Positions 1 through 9,250 are shown, counted from the first letter of the stretch. The stretch is DNA of 52,111 nucleotides from UBA3775 sp964572955 (GCA_964572955.1 CAZNGY010000008.1:1-52111); one strand, 5' to 3'. The notes: generated from the letters alone by a model not told the origin. Translations and numbers: made by a program.

Positions 1-2
1 AA

Positions 3-54
3 TACCGACCTCCATTCGTTAGATTATTGGTCTAACTTTTGGGGGTCGGTACAA
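3..54. mobile_element. Possible IS3-family (IS150-like) terminal inverted repeat at the window edge
   Basis: An 11-bp stem (3-13 with 42-52, one G-T wobble) encloses a second perfect 6-bp stem (GTTAGA/TCTAAC, 22-27 and 32-37). Read on the minus strand the outer end begins TGTACCGACCCCCAAAAG, which resembles the terminal repeat of IS3/IS150-group elements from memory. The rest of such an element would lie left of the window. Alternatively it is simply a strong hairpin terminator for rpmF. The 82 bases between it and rpmF hold no gene. Confidence 0.35.
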
Positions 55-136
55 ATCTGTGCTTTTTCTAATTAATCAATTCATTTAAGATGACTACTGC
101 CTTATAGGTCACTCTTCATCATCCGTTTACCATCAA

Positions 137-322
137 TTAATCTTCTGTAGAGATAATCTCACGCTTGTTGTATGAACCGCAAGCCTTACATACTCTGTGA
201 GGCATCATAAGTGCTCCGCACTTGCTGCATTTTACGAGTGCTGGTGCTGTCATCTTCCACTGCGCACGGCGACTGTCTCTTCTTGCCTTTGAATGTTTAT
301 TCTTTGGACAAATAGCTCCCAT
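137..322 (-). CDS. rpmF: 50S ribosomal protein L32
   Basis: A 61-residue basic protein matching bacterial L32 in length and layout. It has a lysine/arginine-rich N-terminus (KNKHSKARRDSRRAQWK) and then a four-cysteine zinc ribbon, CSKC at residues 32-35 and CKAC at 45-48, so this is the zinc-binding form. L32 sits in the large subunit near the peptidyl transferase centre. The ATG is preceded by TAGGAGGTG at about 330-338, an ideal ribosome-binding site. It lies downstream of ackA on the same strand but has its own consensus promoter at 387-415. In many Firmicutes yceD (DUF177) precedes rpmF and plsX follows; yceD is absent here and what follows lies outside the window. Confidence 0.96.
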   Translation of the reverse strand: MGAICPKNKHSKARRDSRRAQWKMTAPALVKCSKCGALMMPHRVCKACGSYNKREIISTED

Positions 323-386
323 TCTTTACACCTCCTATCACTTTCGGATTTCCGCATAACTTATCTGTCAGCAGACGTATGAAAGC

Positions 387-415
387 ATTATATTACAGTG
401 TGTTTTCTTTGTCAA
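387..415 (-). promoter_or_regulatory. Consensus sigma-A promoter for rpmF
   Basis: On the minus strand TTGACA (410-415) and TATAAT (387-392) are separated by exactly 17 bases in the ackA-rpmF gap. Both hexamers are perfect. This should give rpmF strong transcription independent of pta-ackA. Confidence 0.85.
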
Positions 416-424
416 GAAATTATT

Positions 425-1618
425 TTATTTTGAAACAAGAGCTGTTGTCTCACATGCAATTGCATATTCCTCATTTGTAGGTATTACAAGAACCTTTACC
501 TTAGAATCCGGTGTTGAAATTATGATTTCCTCTCCTCTGACTGCATTTTTGCTGTCATCTATAGTAATTCCAAGGTATCCGAGATACTCACAAACCATCT
601 TTCTTACTGCACCGTCATTTTCACCGATACCGGCTGTAAATGCAATTGCCTCAACACCGTTCATGGCTGCCGTATATGCTCCGATATACTTTGCTGTTCT
701 GTAACAGAAAACATCCCTTGCTTCTTTTGCAAGTTCATTTCCTTCTTTAGCAGCATTATCAAGATCACGGAAATCGGATGATACACCTGACATACCTTCT
801 ACACCACTCTTTTTATTGAGTACATTCATAACTTCACTTATTGAAAGATTCTCTTTATTGGCTATAAACTCAAGTACAGCCGGATCAAGATCACCGGATC
901 TTGTTCCCATCACAAGACCCTCAAGTGGAGTAAGACCCATTGATGTATCTACTGATTTTCCGTTAAGAACTGCTGATACCGATGCCCCGTTACCAAGGTG
1001 ACATACAATCACTTTACTATTGTCCGCATCAAGACCTGCTACGTCAATTACTCTCTTGCTTACATAGCTGTGTGAAGTTCCGTGGAATCCGTAACGACGC
1101 ACTTTATAATTCTCATAATACTCGTGTGGAAGACCGTAAAGATATGCTTTCTTTGGCATTGTCTGATGAAATGCCGTATCAAATACTGCAACCTCAGGTA
1201 CTCCAGGCATAAGCTTTCTGCAGGCATTGATTCCAATAATGTTTGCCGGATTATGAAGAGGTGCAAGATCGTTACATGCTTCAATTGCTTTTACAACCTC
1301 ATCATCAATCACTACTGACTTATTGAATGTTTCTCCGCCGTGTACGACTCTGTGTCCTACAGCCTCAACTTCATCAAGAGATTTAATTATTCCGTACTCT
1401 TCATTTGTAATTGCTGAAAGAACCGCACTTACTGCACACTTATGGTCAGGAAGATCAAGTGTAAAAGTCATTTTTTCTTTACCTGCAGGCTTGTAAACAA
1501 GACGTCCGTCAATTCCTATTCTTTCACAAAGACCGCTCACCATTGCAAGACCTGTCTCTGAATCAATAAGCTGATATTTTAATGAACTGCTTCCGCAGTT
1601 AATTACTAAAACTTTCAT
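425..1618 (-). CDS. ackA: Acetate kinase
   Basis: Acetate kinase (397 residues, normal length) converts acetyl phosphate and ADP to acetate and ATP in the cytoplasm, the ATP-yielding last step of acetate fermentation. Family signatures are visible: the N-terminal MKVLVINCGSSSLKYQL segment, GHRVVHGGE, the FDTAFHQTMP loop, YGFHGTSH, and GNGASV followed by the TSMGLTPLEGL motif. The ATG is preceded by AGGAGGAG. It begins 18 bases after the pta stop codon, so the two are almost certainly cotranscribed and together turn acetyl-CoA into acetate plus ATP. The protein ends LVSK with no truncation. Confidence 0.97.
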   Translation of the reverse strand: MKVLVINCGSSSLKYQLIDSETGLAMVSGLCERIGIDGRLVYKPAGKEKMTFTLDLPDHKCAVSAVLSAITNEEYGIIKSLDEVEAVGHRVVHGGETFNKSVVIDDEVVKAIEACNDLAPLHNPANIIGINACRKLMPGVPEVAVFDTAFHQTMPKKAYLYGLPHEYYENYKVRRYGFHGTSHSYVSKRVIDVAGLDADNSKVIVCHLGNGASVSAVLNGKSVDTSMGLTPLEGLVMGTRSGDLDPAVLEFIANKENLSISEVMNVLNKKSGVEGMSGVSSDFRDLDNAAKEGNELAKEARDVFCYRTAKYIGAYTAAMNGVEAIAFTAGIGENDGAVRKMVCEYLGYLGITIDDSKNAVRGEEIIISTPDSKVKVLVIPTNEEYAIACETTALVSK

Positions 1619-1636
1619 ATACTCCTCCTATAAATA

Positions 1637-2632
1637 TTAGTTTGCTGCTGCCTGTACTGCCGTAATTGCAACTACGCCGACAATATCGTCCGCTGAACAT
1701 CCACGGCTAAGGTCATTTACCGGCTTTGCTATTCCCTGGCATACCGGTCCATATGCTTCTGCTTTAGCAAGTCTCTGTACAAGCTTGTATCCAATATTTC
1801 CGGCGTCAAGATCAGGGAAGATAAGTACATTTGCCTGTCCTGCAACGGATGAACCCGGTGCCTTGCTTGCGCCTACGGACGGAACCATTGCAGCATCTGC
1901 CTGAAGTTCATAATCAATTGCAAGGTCAGGTCGTAACTCTGTTGCAATCTTACCTGCCTCAATAACTTTGTCTACATCAGCATGTTTTGCACTGCCCTTA
2001 GTTGAATGACTGAGCATTGCTACCTTTGGCTCTTTCTCTGTTAAAAGTTTGAATGATTCTGCTGAAGAAATTGCAATTGCTGCAAGTTTTTCAGGATCAG
2101 GATTCTGCTCAAGACCACTGTCTCCGAATACAAAAATACCGTTTTCACCATATTCGCAATTTGGTACAACCATAAGGAAGAATGCTGAAACAAGCTTTGT
2201 TCCCGGTTTTGTCTTAATTATCTGAAGAGATGGTCTGAGAGTATTTGCTGTAGAATGACATGCACCTGATACAACACCGTCTGCCGCTCCCATCTTAACC
2301 ATCATACATGCATAATACATAAAGTCTGTTGTAAGAAGCCTCTCAGCCTCTTCAGGAGTCATTCCCTTTGCTTTTCTGAGTTCCGCAAGTGCATCTCTGT
2401 ACTCCGGAAGCTCATTTGCGGTAATAGGATTTACAACCCTGATTCCTTCAATGTCAAGTCCTGCCGCTGCAGTCTGAATCATCTCTTCAGTTGCAAGAAC
2501 TATAACATCCGCAATCTCCTCTTCTTTCACCTTAACTGCTGCCTTCCATGTTCTTTCATCCATGCCTTCCGGAAGCACGATAGTCTTTTTGCAAGCTTTT
2601 GCTCTTGCCTTAATCTGATCAATAAATGCCAT
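1637..2632 (-). CDS. pta: Phosphate acetyltransferase
   Basis: A 331-residue phosphotransacetylase of the short form without the N-terminal regulatory domains of enterobacterial Pta. It converts acetyl-CoA and phosphate to acetyl phosphate and CoA, feeding ackA. Recognisable features are KTIVLPEGMDERT near the N-terminus, GAADGVVSGACHSTANTLRP in the middle, MLSHSTKGSA, and the GNIGYKLVQRL segment near the C-terminus. The start is preceded by GAAAGGGAG. It is the first gene of the operon; a promoter is visible at 2754-2782. EutD-type paralogues have similar sequence, but the ackA neighbour supports pta. Confidence 0.95.
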   Translation of the reverse strand: MAFIDQIKARAKACKKTIVLPEGMDERTWKAAVKVKEEEIADVIVLATEEMIQTAAAGLDIEGIRVVNPITANELPEYRDALAELRKAKGMTPEEAERLLTTDFMYYACMMVKMGAADGVVSGACHSTANTLRPSLQIIKTKPGTKLVSAFFLMVVPNCEYGENGIFVFGDSGLEQNPDPEKLAAIAISSAESFKLLTEKEPKVAMLSHSTKGSAKHADVDKVIEAGKIATELRPDLAIDYELQADAAMVPSVGASKAPGSSVAGQANVLIFPDLDAGNIGYKLVQRLAKAEAYGPVCQGIAKPVNDLSRGCSADDIVGVVAITAVQAAAN

Positions 2633-2753
2633 GAGAAAAATCTCCCTTTCATATATTATTTTGTAAATACTTTTTATTATGCAGATTTATCTGCCTTTAT
2701 CTGTGATGTTCTCCTCAGAGAAACAGGACGGATACTTATAAAAACCCTTGTCA

Positions 2754-2782
2754 ATTATACTCCTATGACTTTTTAAAGACAA
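2754..2782 (-). promoter_or_regulatory. Putative promoter for pta-ackA
   Basis: On the minus strand TTGTCT (2777-2782) lies 17 bases before TATAAT (2754-2759). The leader is about 120 bases and includes a small GCAGAT/ATCTGC palindrome near 2681-2694. The remaining divergent region to 2867 carries no gene. Confidence 0.6.
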
Positions 2783-2867
2783 GTACGAAATCTTTATTAT
2801 CGGAATATTTAGCATTATTGCCTCTTTTAGGGCATATATTTCAAACAAAGGTCAGAGGATTTATATT

Positions 2868-5468
2868 TTGAAAGATTCTTATATGTTAAACCGAACTTCA
2901 CTTATACAGAGTCTGAAAACTGATAAAGAAAAGGGGCTCAGCCCCCATGAGCGCAAAGTCCGGCTTATAAAATACGGTAAAAATACTCTGCCTGAAAAAA
3001 AGAGAAAAAGCTTTATTATGCGTTTTTTCTCCCAGTTCGCCAATTTCATGATTCTCATACTTCTGATTGCCGCAGGACTTTCTCTATATACTTCTTATCT
3101 TGCAGGACAGACCGACTTTACTGAACCTGCTATAATTCTTGCAATTCTGATTCTCAACGCTTTTCTGGGTGCCGTTCAGGAATCACGTGCCGAAAATTCC
3201 CTTCAGGCATTAAAAAAATGCCAGTCGCCCAAAGCAACCATTTTATGCAATGGGAATTATATAGTAATTCCTGCCGAAGAACTTGTTCCCGGCGATATAA
3301 TAAGCCTTCATCAAGGCTCCGTTGTTCCTGCCGACGCAAGACTTATTGATGCGGTTTCACTCTGCACAAACGAGTCAGCTCTTACCGGTGAGAGTCTTTC
3401 CGTCACAAAAAACGCATCCTCATCATTCAATAAAGAAGTTACTCTCGGAGACCGTAAAAATATGATCTATTCCTCCACCATAATAACTTCCGGACACTGT
3501 ACTGCTCTTGTAACCGAAACCGGTTCCGATACTGAAATCGGACATATCGCCGAGATGCTCAATACAGAAACATTGCCTGTCACTCCGCTTATGAATAAGA
3601 TGAATTCCCTGAGTCGTGTTCTTGGTATTTCGTGTATAGTCATATGTATTTTTATCTTCCTTATCGGAATTTATCGAAACATGCCGCTCACCGAAATGTT
3701 TCTTACAAGCATAAGTCTTGCCGTTGCCTCAATTCCCGAAGGACTTCCTGCCGTTGTCACAATAATGTTAAGCATAGGAGTTATGCGGCTCGCAGGACAG
3801 CGATGTATAACAAGGAACCTGTCTGCCGCCGAGACACTCGGTCGTGTTACCGTAATATGCAGTGACAAAACCGGAACTCTTACCAGGAATAAAATGACTC
3901 TTGCCGGTTATTTTGTTCCATCGTCACCCAAACCCGTAACAATCAGGAATCCCCTAAAAAGTTATGAAACTCTGTCCAAAATTCTTAAATCTGCATACAT
4001 AAACACCTCTATTGAGGGAAATAATGGTGATGCTACCGAAAAGGCAATTGCTGAAGCTGCCTCTGAACTCAAAATTCCTAAAATGCATGGCAGGGAAAGA
4101 AAAATATTTGAAATTCCCTTTAACTCCGAACGTAAATACATGGCAAGCTTTATATCTGATGACAAACATACCGTTTTATATGTCAAAGGTGCAATCGACC
4201 GTGTACTGCCGATGTGTGTAAATAGTGATTTTTCCACTGCAAACAAAATCAATGGTTATTTTACCAACGAAGCCTATCGTGTACTTTGCGTTGCATCAAA
4301 AAAACTTTCTTCTGACGAATGTACTTTTATGAAACATGTAATTAAATCTGATTCCTTTAACACTGCGATTTCTAACGACATTCAAGACAAATTACTGAAA
4401 GGTCTCAGTTTCGAAGGTCTTTTAGCCTTTTCCGACCCTCCAAGACCTGAAGTAAAAAAAGCAATTGAAAAAGCAATGAATGCCGGAATCCATACAGTTA
4501 TGATTACCGGAGATCATGTAAACACTGCAATTTCCGTTGCAAAGGAATTAGGTATTCCCTGCAAAAATGCCGTCACCGGTGCAGATCTTGAGAAAATGAG
4601 TGATGAAATGCTTATAAAACAGTGTTCAGACTGCTTTATTTTTGCCAGAGTTTCTCCTCATCACAAAGTCAGACTGGTCAAGGCTTATCAATCACTAGGA
4701 AATTGTGTTGTCATGACCGGCGACGGAATCAATGATGCTCCTGCACTAAACACCGCTGACATAGGTGCTGCCATGGGTCTTAGCGGCACGGATGTGGCAA
4801 GAGATGCCGCTGATCTGGTTCTTACGGATGATAATTATTCTACTATAGTAGACGCTATTTTCTGCGGCAGGGGTATAATAGAAAATATACAAAAATCCAT
4901 ACATTTCCTCCTTTCATGCAATACCGGTGAAATTCTTACCGTGCTTTTTGCCCTGCTTGCAGGGCTCCCTGCTCCCCTTGCCGCAATTCAGCTTTTATGG
5001 ATTAATCTGATAACAGATTCACTCCCTGCAATAGCTATAGGGCTGACTTCACCATCTTCAGACGTCCTTTTCGGTAATCCTGTTTCAAACCAAAAAGCCT
5101 TTTTCTCAAGAACCGAACTTTTCAGGATTCTGCTTGAAGGGTCTCTTATTGCTGCAATCTCACTCGTCGCATATACTGTTTACGGATGCACCGGATGTTT
5201 TATCGTTCTCGGAATGAGTGAACTTATGCATTCATTTAATTTTAAAAGTAAAAAAAGCCTCTTCAAGAGACTTCCTCACAATCCATATTTAAATCTTTCA
5301 TTTTTGATATGTTCCGTTCTACAGCTGGGAGTTGTTCTCATCCCCTCCGCTGCCGCATGTTTTTCGTTAACTCCTCTTACAGCAAAAGAACTTATTTCAC
5401 TGATTCTCCTGAGTTCAAGCATAATTCTTATAAGTGAATTCGAAAAGATACTGTATAAGGATAAATAA
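2868..5468 (+). CDS. Ca2+-type cation-transporting P-type ATPase
   Basis: An 866-residue P2-type ATPase that pumps a cation, probably calcium, out of the cell using ATP. In order: N-terminal cation-ATPase domain, M1-M2, actuator loop with TGES (173-176), M3-M4 with PEGLP (290-294), phosphorylation site DKTGT with D333, nucleotide-binding domain, TGDGIND hinge (617-623), and C-terminal helices. M5 has NTGE and M6 has NLITD, matching the SERCA calcium ligands N768/E771 and N796/T799/D800, which is why calcium is preferred. The reading frame begins with TTG at 2868, spaced well from AGAGG at about 2854-2858; the next ATG at 2883 has a poorer site. The gene stands alone and is divergent from pta. 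Specificity remains an inference. Confidence 0.9.
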   Translation: MKDSYMLNRTSLIQSLKTDKEKGLSPHERKVRLIKYGKNTLPEKKRKSFIMRFFSQFANFMILILLIAAGLSLYTSYLAGQTDFTEPAIILAILILNAFLGAVQESRAENSLQALKKCQSPKATILCNGNYIVIPAEELVPGDIISLHQGSVVPADARLIDAVSLCTNESALTGESLSVTKNASSSFNKEVTLGDRKNMIYSSTIITSGHCTALVTETGSDTEIGHIAEMLNTETLPVTPLMNKMNSLSRVLGISCIVICIFIFLIGIYRNMPLTEMFLTSISLAVASIPEGLPAVVTIMLSIGVMRLAGQRCITRNLSAAETLGRVTVICSDKTGTLTRNKMTLAGYFVPSSPKPVTIRNPLKSYETLSKILKSAYINTSIEGNNGDATEKAIAEAASELKIPKMHGRERKIFEIPFNSERKYMASFISDDKHTVLYVKGAIDRVLPMCVNSDFSTANKINGYFTNEAYRVLCVASKKLSSDECTFMKHVIKSDSFNTAISNDIQDKLLKGLSFEGLLAFSDPPRPEVKKAIEKAMNAGIHTVMITGDHVNTAISVAKELGIPCKNAVTGADLEKMSDEMLIKQCSDCFIFARVSPHHKVRLVKAYQSLGNCVVMTGDGINDAPALNTADIGAAMGLSGTDVARDAADLVLTDDNYSTIVDAIFCGRGIIENIQKSIHFLLSCNTGEILTVLFALLAGLPAPLAAIQLLWINLITDSLPAIAIGLTSPSSDVLFGNPVSNQKAFFSRTELFRILLEGSLIAAISLVAYTVYGCTGCFIVLGMSELMHSFNFKSKKSLFKRLPHNPYLNLSFLICSVLQLGVVLIPSAAACFSLTPLTAKELISLILLSSSIILISEFEKILYKDK

Positions 5469-5487
5469 AAAAAGATATGCATTAATT

Positions 5488-5529
5488 TATATGCCGCTTC
5501 CAAATCTTAAATCCAGAAAGCGGCATATA
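5488..5529. terminator. Bidirectional terminator between the P-type ATPase and ribH
   Basis: A perfect 12-bp stem (5488-5499 with 5518-5529, core GCCGCTT/AAGCGGC) with an 18-base loop lies between two convergent genes. T-rich sequence follows on the minus side (T-run at 5467-5473, some 15 bases away), so termination is likely but not canonical. Confidence 0.6.
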
Positions 5530-5576
5530 TTCCTCATATCTTATCACTTGGTATTTCAATCCGTATTCAGTTAACC

Positions 5577-6050
5577 TTAGATTTTCTCAATAAGATTTAC
5601 CATTTCAATTGCCGAAAGTGCACAATCGTATCCTTTGTTGCCTGCCTTGCTTCCGGCTCTTGCTATTGCCTGTTCAATATTTTCTGTTGTGATCACACCA
5701 AACAGTGTAGGCACACCTGTTACAAGTCCTACATGTGCAACACCCTTTGAAACTTCACTGCATACATAATCATAATGAGTTGTATCACCTCTGATTACTG
5801 CACCTACACATATAACAGCGTCATATTTTCCCGATTCTGCCATCTTCTGTGCCACCAAAGGAATTTCAAAAGCTCCCGGCACCCATGCTGCCGTGATGTT
5901 ATCCTCTTCCACTCCGTGTCTTACAAGACCATCAACTGCACCGCCAAGAAGTTTATTAACGATGATTTCATTAAATCTTGACGCAACAATCCCTACCTTC
6001 ATTCCCTCCGGTGCTACAACTTTTCCTTCCAAAAGATTAATCTGTTTCAT
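5577..6050 (-). CDS. ribH: 6,7-dimethyl-8-ribityllumazine synthase
   Basis: Lumazine synthase of 157 residues, normal length. It condenses 5-amino-6-ribitylaminouracil with 3,4-dihydroxy-2-butanone-4-phosphate, the penultimate riboflavin step, in a large cytoplasmic shell. Visible motifs are VGIVASRFNEIIV, the WVPGAFEIPLVAQ loop, GAVIRGDTTHYDYV with the catalytic histidine, and the GVITTENIEQA segment. It is the last gene of the riboflavin operon; its ATG overlaps the end of ribBA by 14 bases, suggesting translational coupling. Confidence 0.97.
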   Translation of the reverse strand: MKQINLLEGKVVAPEGMKVGIVASRFNEIIVNKLLGGAVDGLVRHGVEEDNITAAWVPGAFEIPLVAQKMAESGKYDAVICVGAVIRGDTTHYDYVCSEVSKGVAHVGLVTGVPTLFGVITTENIEQAIARAGSKAGNKGYDCALSAIEMVNLIEKI

Positions 6051-7290
6051 TTTTTATCCTCCATTGTTTATTTTCTGTTTCTACATCTATTTCCTTAAAA
6101 ATATGTCCCATTTTCTCTTTCTTGGTACGCATATAAAAAAGGTCATATTTCTGCGGTTTAATTTCAATCGGAATTCTTTCTGTTATTTCAATTCCAAAAT
6201 CTCCGAGTCCATATATTTTTTCCGGATTATTGGTCAGCAGTCTTAAAGTTTTTACTCCTAAATCTTTAAGGATTTGAGCCCCTACCCAGTATTCTCTTAA
6301 GTCCGGTGCAAATCCAAGCATAACATTTGCTTCAACAGTATCAAATCCCTGTTCCTGAAGCTCATATGCCTTTAATTTGTTTATAAGCCCGATTCCGCGT
6401 CCCTCCTGACGCATATAAAGGATTATTCCGCGCCCCTCTTTTTCAACCATTTCCATTGCACGCTGAAGCTGTTCTCCGCAATCACACCTGCTCGAACCAA
6501 ACACATCTCCCGTCAGGCATTCAGAGTGAACACGACACAACACATCCTTTCCGTCTCCAATGTCCCCCTTTACAAGCGCAACATGATGTTCTCCTGTTAC
6601 ATCATTAACATATCCTTTTATCGTAAACTCGCCATATTTCGTCGGAAGCATTGCATCGGCAACCCTTTCCACATGCTTCACGTTTGTGCGTATATAATTC
6701 TGCAGGTCTGCAATGGTAATAAATTTGAGGTTATATTCTTTTGCCAGCTTATGAAGATTTTCTGTCCGCATCATTGTGCCGTCATCTTCCATTATCTCAC
6801 AGCACACACCACATGCCTTAAGTCCTGCCAGTGTACATAAATCAACCGTTGCTTCCGTATGACCGTTTCTGACAAGAACACCACCTTTTCTTGCAGTAAG
6901 CGGAAAAACATGTCCCGGTCTTCTGAATTCCGACGGACTGACTCCGTCTTCACAGCATTTTCTCATTGTATAGGCTCTTTCTTCTGCTGATATTCCCGTT
7001 GTGGTATCTGAATGGTCAATTGAAACCGTAAATGCCGTACAATGATTATCAGTATTGTTCTCAACCATTTGTGGCAGTCCGAGTTTTTCTGCCATTTCAG
7101 CACTCATTGGAGTACAGATAAGACCTTTTGCATGACATGCCATAAAGTTTATGTTTTCCCTTGTAGCAAATTCAGCAGCACAAATCATATCACCCTCATT
7201 TTCCCTGTCACTGTCATCCGTTACCAATATTATTTTTCCGGCTCTGAGATCATCCAAAGCCTCATCTATAGAATTATATTTATATTCCAT
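6037..7290 (-). CDS. ribBA: Bifunctional 3,4-dihydroxy-2-butanone-4-phosphate synthase / GTP cyclohydrolase II
   Basis: A 417-residue fusion making both riboflavin precursors. The N-terminal half is DHBP synthase (DDSDRENEGDMI, CHAKGLICTPM, RRPGHVFPL and the following GHTEA). The C-terminal half is GTP cyclohydrolase II with the zinc cysteines in HSECLTGDVFGSSRCDCG and the RQEGRGIGL loop. An upstream in-frame ATG at 7302 overlaps the ribosome-binding site ATGGAGG, so the start is placed at the next ATG, 7290, correctly spaced from GGAGG. It lies between ribE and ribH in the operon and is controlled by the FMN riboswitch. Confidence 0.96.
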   Translation of the reverse strand: MEYKYNSIDEALDDLRAGKIILVTDDSDRENEGDMICAAEFATRENINFMACHAKGLICTPMSAEMAEKLGLPQMVENNTDNHCTAFTVSIDHSDTTTGISAEERAYTMRKCCEDGVSPSEFRRPGHVFPLTARKGGVLVRNGHTEATVDLCTLAGLKACGVCCEIMEDDGTMMRTENLHKLAKEYNLKFITIADLQNYIRTNVKHVERVADAMLPTKYGEFTIKGYVNDVTGEHHVALVKGDIGDGKDVLCRVHSECLTGDVFGSSRCDCGEQLQRAMEMVEKEGRGIILYMRQEGRGIGLINKLKAYELQEQGFDTVEANVMLGFAPDLREYWVGAQILKDLGVKTLRLLTNNPEKIYGLGDFGIEITERIPIEIKPQKYDLFYMRTKKEKMGHIFKEIDVETENKQWRIKNETD

Positions 7291-7308
7291 ACCAACCTCC
7301 ATTACGTA

Positions 7309-7983
7309 TCAATATCCAAGTTCCCTCAGCATATCCATTGATACACCAAACTCCTTACTCTTTTCCTGATTTTCAATCTGCAGTGTTCCACCGCCGCCAT
7401 AACTTAAGAATCTCTCAACATACTTACCTACAATATCATTTTCAAGATTCACAATATCTCCCGGTTTTTTCAGAAGCAGACCGGTTTCCTGTCCTGTATG
7501 AGGTATTATCGAAACCGAAAAATCTGATTTACCAAGGTCTGCAACCGTAAGGCTTATTCCGTCAATTGCTATAGAGCCTTTCATCACTATGAATTTCAGA
7601 ATATCTGCTGACGTTTCTATCGTAACCCAAACCGCATTCTGTTCTTTCCTCATTGATTTTATTTTTCCGGTTCCGTCAATATGCCCGGAAACAATATGTC
7701 CTCCAAATCTTCCGCCGCAAAGCATTGCTCTTTCAAGATTCACAGGTGAACCGCACGAAAGAGAGGCCAGACTGCTCCTTCTCACTGTTTCAGCCATAAC
7801 ATCGGCCGTAAACGAATCAGACTGCAGTGAGGTCACCGTAAGACAAACTCCGTTTACTGCAATACTGTCACCTATTTTAGTGCCTTTTAAGACCTCATCG
7901 GCTGCTATCATAATACTTCCGGAACTTCCTGAAAAATTCATTTTTCTGACAGTTCCCTGTTCCTCAATTATACCGGTAAACAT
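7309..7983 (-). CDS. ribE: Riboflavin synthase, alpha subunit
   Basis: A 224-residue riboflavin synthase that dismutates two lumazine molecules to riboflavin. It shows the two tandem lumazine-binding barrels of the family: the first begins MFTGIIEEQGTV and includes SIAVNGVCLTV; the second includes the ERAMLCGGRFGGHIVSGHIDG segment and IAIDGISLTV. The C-terminal tail after about residue 190 is somewhat longer than in B. subtilis. It follows ribD by 21 bases and precedes ribBA by 18. Some authors call this gene ribC or ribB. Confidence 0.95.
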   Translation of the reverse strand: MFTGIIEEQGTVRKMNFSGSSGSIMIAADEVLKGTKIGDSIAVNGVCLTVTSLQSDSFTADVMAETVRRSSLASLSCGSPVNLERAMLCGGRFGGHIVSGHIDGTGKIKSMRKEQNAVWVTIETSADILKFIVMKGSIAIDGISLTVADLGKSDFSVSIIPHTGQETGLLLKKPGDIVNLENDIVGKYVERFLSYGGGGTLQIENQEKSKEFGVSMDMLRELGY

Positions 7984-8004
7984 ATATTCGAAAGGCCCTT
8001 TAAT

Positions 8005-9111
8005 TTAAAAGGCCTGTTCCTCCTTTTTAATTCTCTCATAACTCAAGCGCACATCTTCGCCTATCTGCTTCACACCGCAAAGTCTTAGTCTGCAGGCTTT
8101 GTCTATCTCACCTATTCCTTCTCCTCCGACCGGAGACTTTGCCGTCTTTCCTCCGAAAATCTTTGGAGCAACATAGACCTCCGCTCTGTCTATCAAATCA
8201 TTCCTGAGAATAGAATCATTTAATTCACCGCCACCTTCAACCAGAACACTGTCAATTTTGTTCTGCCCCAAAAACTTTATGAGTCGCTTTACGTCAACCC
8301 TTCCTCTGTCATCAGGCACAAAGACCGTCTCTATCCCCATTGCCTCAAGTTCATCCCTTTTTCCCTTATTCTCAATTCCATATGCTACAATCGTACGATA
8401 TTTATCTGCTGTACGGCATATATTGGATTCAGTCGGAATTCTCAAAGCAGAGTCACATATTATCCTGACAGGACTTTTCAGATTATCTCCTCTTGCATTA
8501 AGCATCGGGTTATCAGCCAGTACCGTTCCTATTCCCGCCATTATTCCCATATACCTGTGTCTTAATCCGGCAACATCCTTTCTGGCTTCTTCACCGGTAA
8601 TCCACTTGGATTCTCCGGTCACCGTAGCAATTTTTCCGTCTGCCGTCATTGCATATTTTAAAACCACATAAGGCATTCCTGTTGAAATATACTTAAAAAA
8701 AACCGGATTCAGTCCGTCACATTCTTTCCTCATGAAATCATTTTCTACCGTAATTCCGTTTTCCCTGAGAATCCCCGCTCCTTTTCCCGAAACAAGCGGA
8801 TTAGGATCTCTTGAACCTATTACCACACGGGAAATTCCTGAATTTATAATCGCTTCAGTACATGGCGGTGTCTTGCCATAATGACAACACGGCTCAAGTG
8901 TAACATAAATTGTTGCACCTTCAGCAGATTCCGTAAGTGATGCTATTGCATTTCTCTCAGCATGAAGTTCTCCATACCTTTCATGAAATCCCTCACCTAT
9001 AATTCGCTCACCTTTTACAATTACGGCTCCAACCATGGGATTAGGATTTACATATCCCTCTCCTTTTTCAGCAAGCTCAATTGCTCTTCTCATGTAAACT
9101 TCATCTTTCAT
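8005..9111 (-). CDS. ribD: Bifunctional diaminohydroxyphosphoribosylaminopyrimidine deaminase / 5-amino-6-(5-phosphoribosylamino)uracil reductase
   Basis: A 368-residue fusion for the second and third steps of riboflavin synthesis. The N-terminal deaminase has zinc ligands H50 in HAER (with E52 as catalytic acid), C75 and C84 in PCCHYGKTPPC. The C-terminal NADPH reductase starts near residue 145 with PYVVLKYAMTADGKI and includes VLVEGGGELN. It is the first gene after the FMN riboswitch and leads ribE, ribBA and ribH. Confidence 0.96.
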   Translation of the reverse strand: MKDEVYMRRAIELAEKGEGYVNPNPMVGAVIVKGERIIGEGFHERYGELHAERNAIASLTESAEGATIYVTLEPCCHYGKTPPCTEAIINSGISRVVIGSRDPNPLVSGKGAGILRENGITVENDFMRKECDGLNPVFFKYISTGMPYVVLKYAMTADGKIATVTGESKWITGEEARKDVAGLRHRYMGIMAGIGTVLADNPMLNARGDNLKSPVRIICDSALRIPTESNICRTADKYRTIVAYGIENKGKRDELEAMGIETVFVPDDRGRVDVKRLIKFLGQNKIDSVLVEGGGELNDSILRNDLIDRAEVYVAPKIFGGKTAKSPVGGEGIGEIDKACRLRLCGVKQIGEDVRLSYERIKKEEQAF

Positions 9112-9212
9112 AGTGTACCTCTTTATCCATAAAGTTCGTATCCTGCTCCGTCATATACCAAAAACAGCGGCTGAAAATTATATCGTGCCACAAAAAAAGA
9201 CTTTCACGCAAC

Positions 9213-9250
9213 AAAAAAACAGACTCCGAAACCTATGCTTCAGAGCCTGT
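9213..9250 (-). terminator. Riboswitch-controlled transcription terminator
   Basis: On the minus strand a 12-bp stem with G-U wobbles (9239-9250 with 9219-9230) is followed by seven T residues (9213-9219). It lies about 40 bases after the FMN aptamer and before ribD, the expected place for a terminator that forms when FMN is bound. Confidence 0.8.

Noticed and set aside
1060..1318. Overlapping frames on both strands inside ackA
   Set aside because: Antisense or out-of-frame shadows of a well-conserved gene; no ribosome-binding site and no recognisable protein.
7290..7302. Upstream ATG start for ribBA
   Set aside because: That ATG overlaps the GGAGG site, which is correctly spaced for the ATG at 7290.
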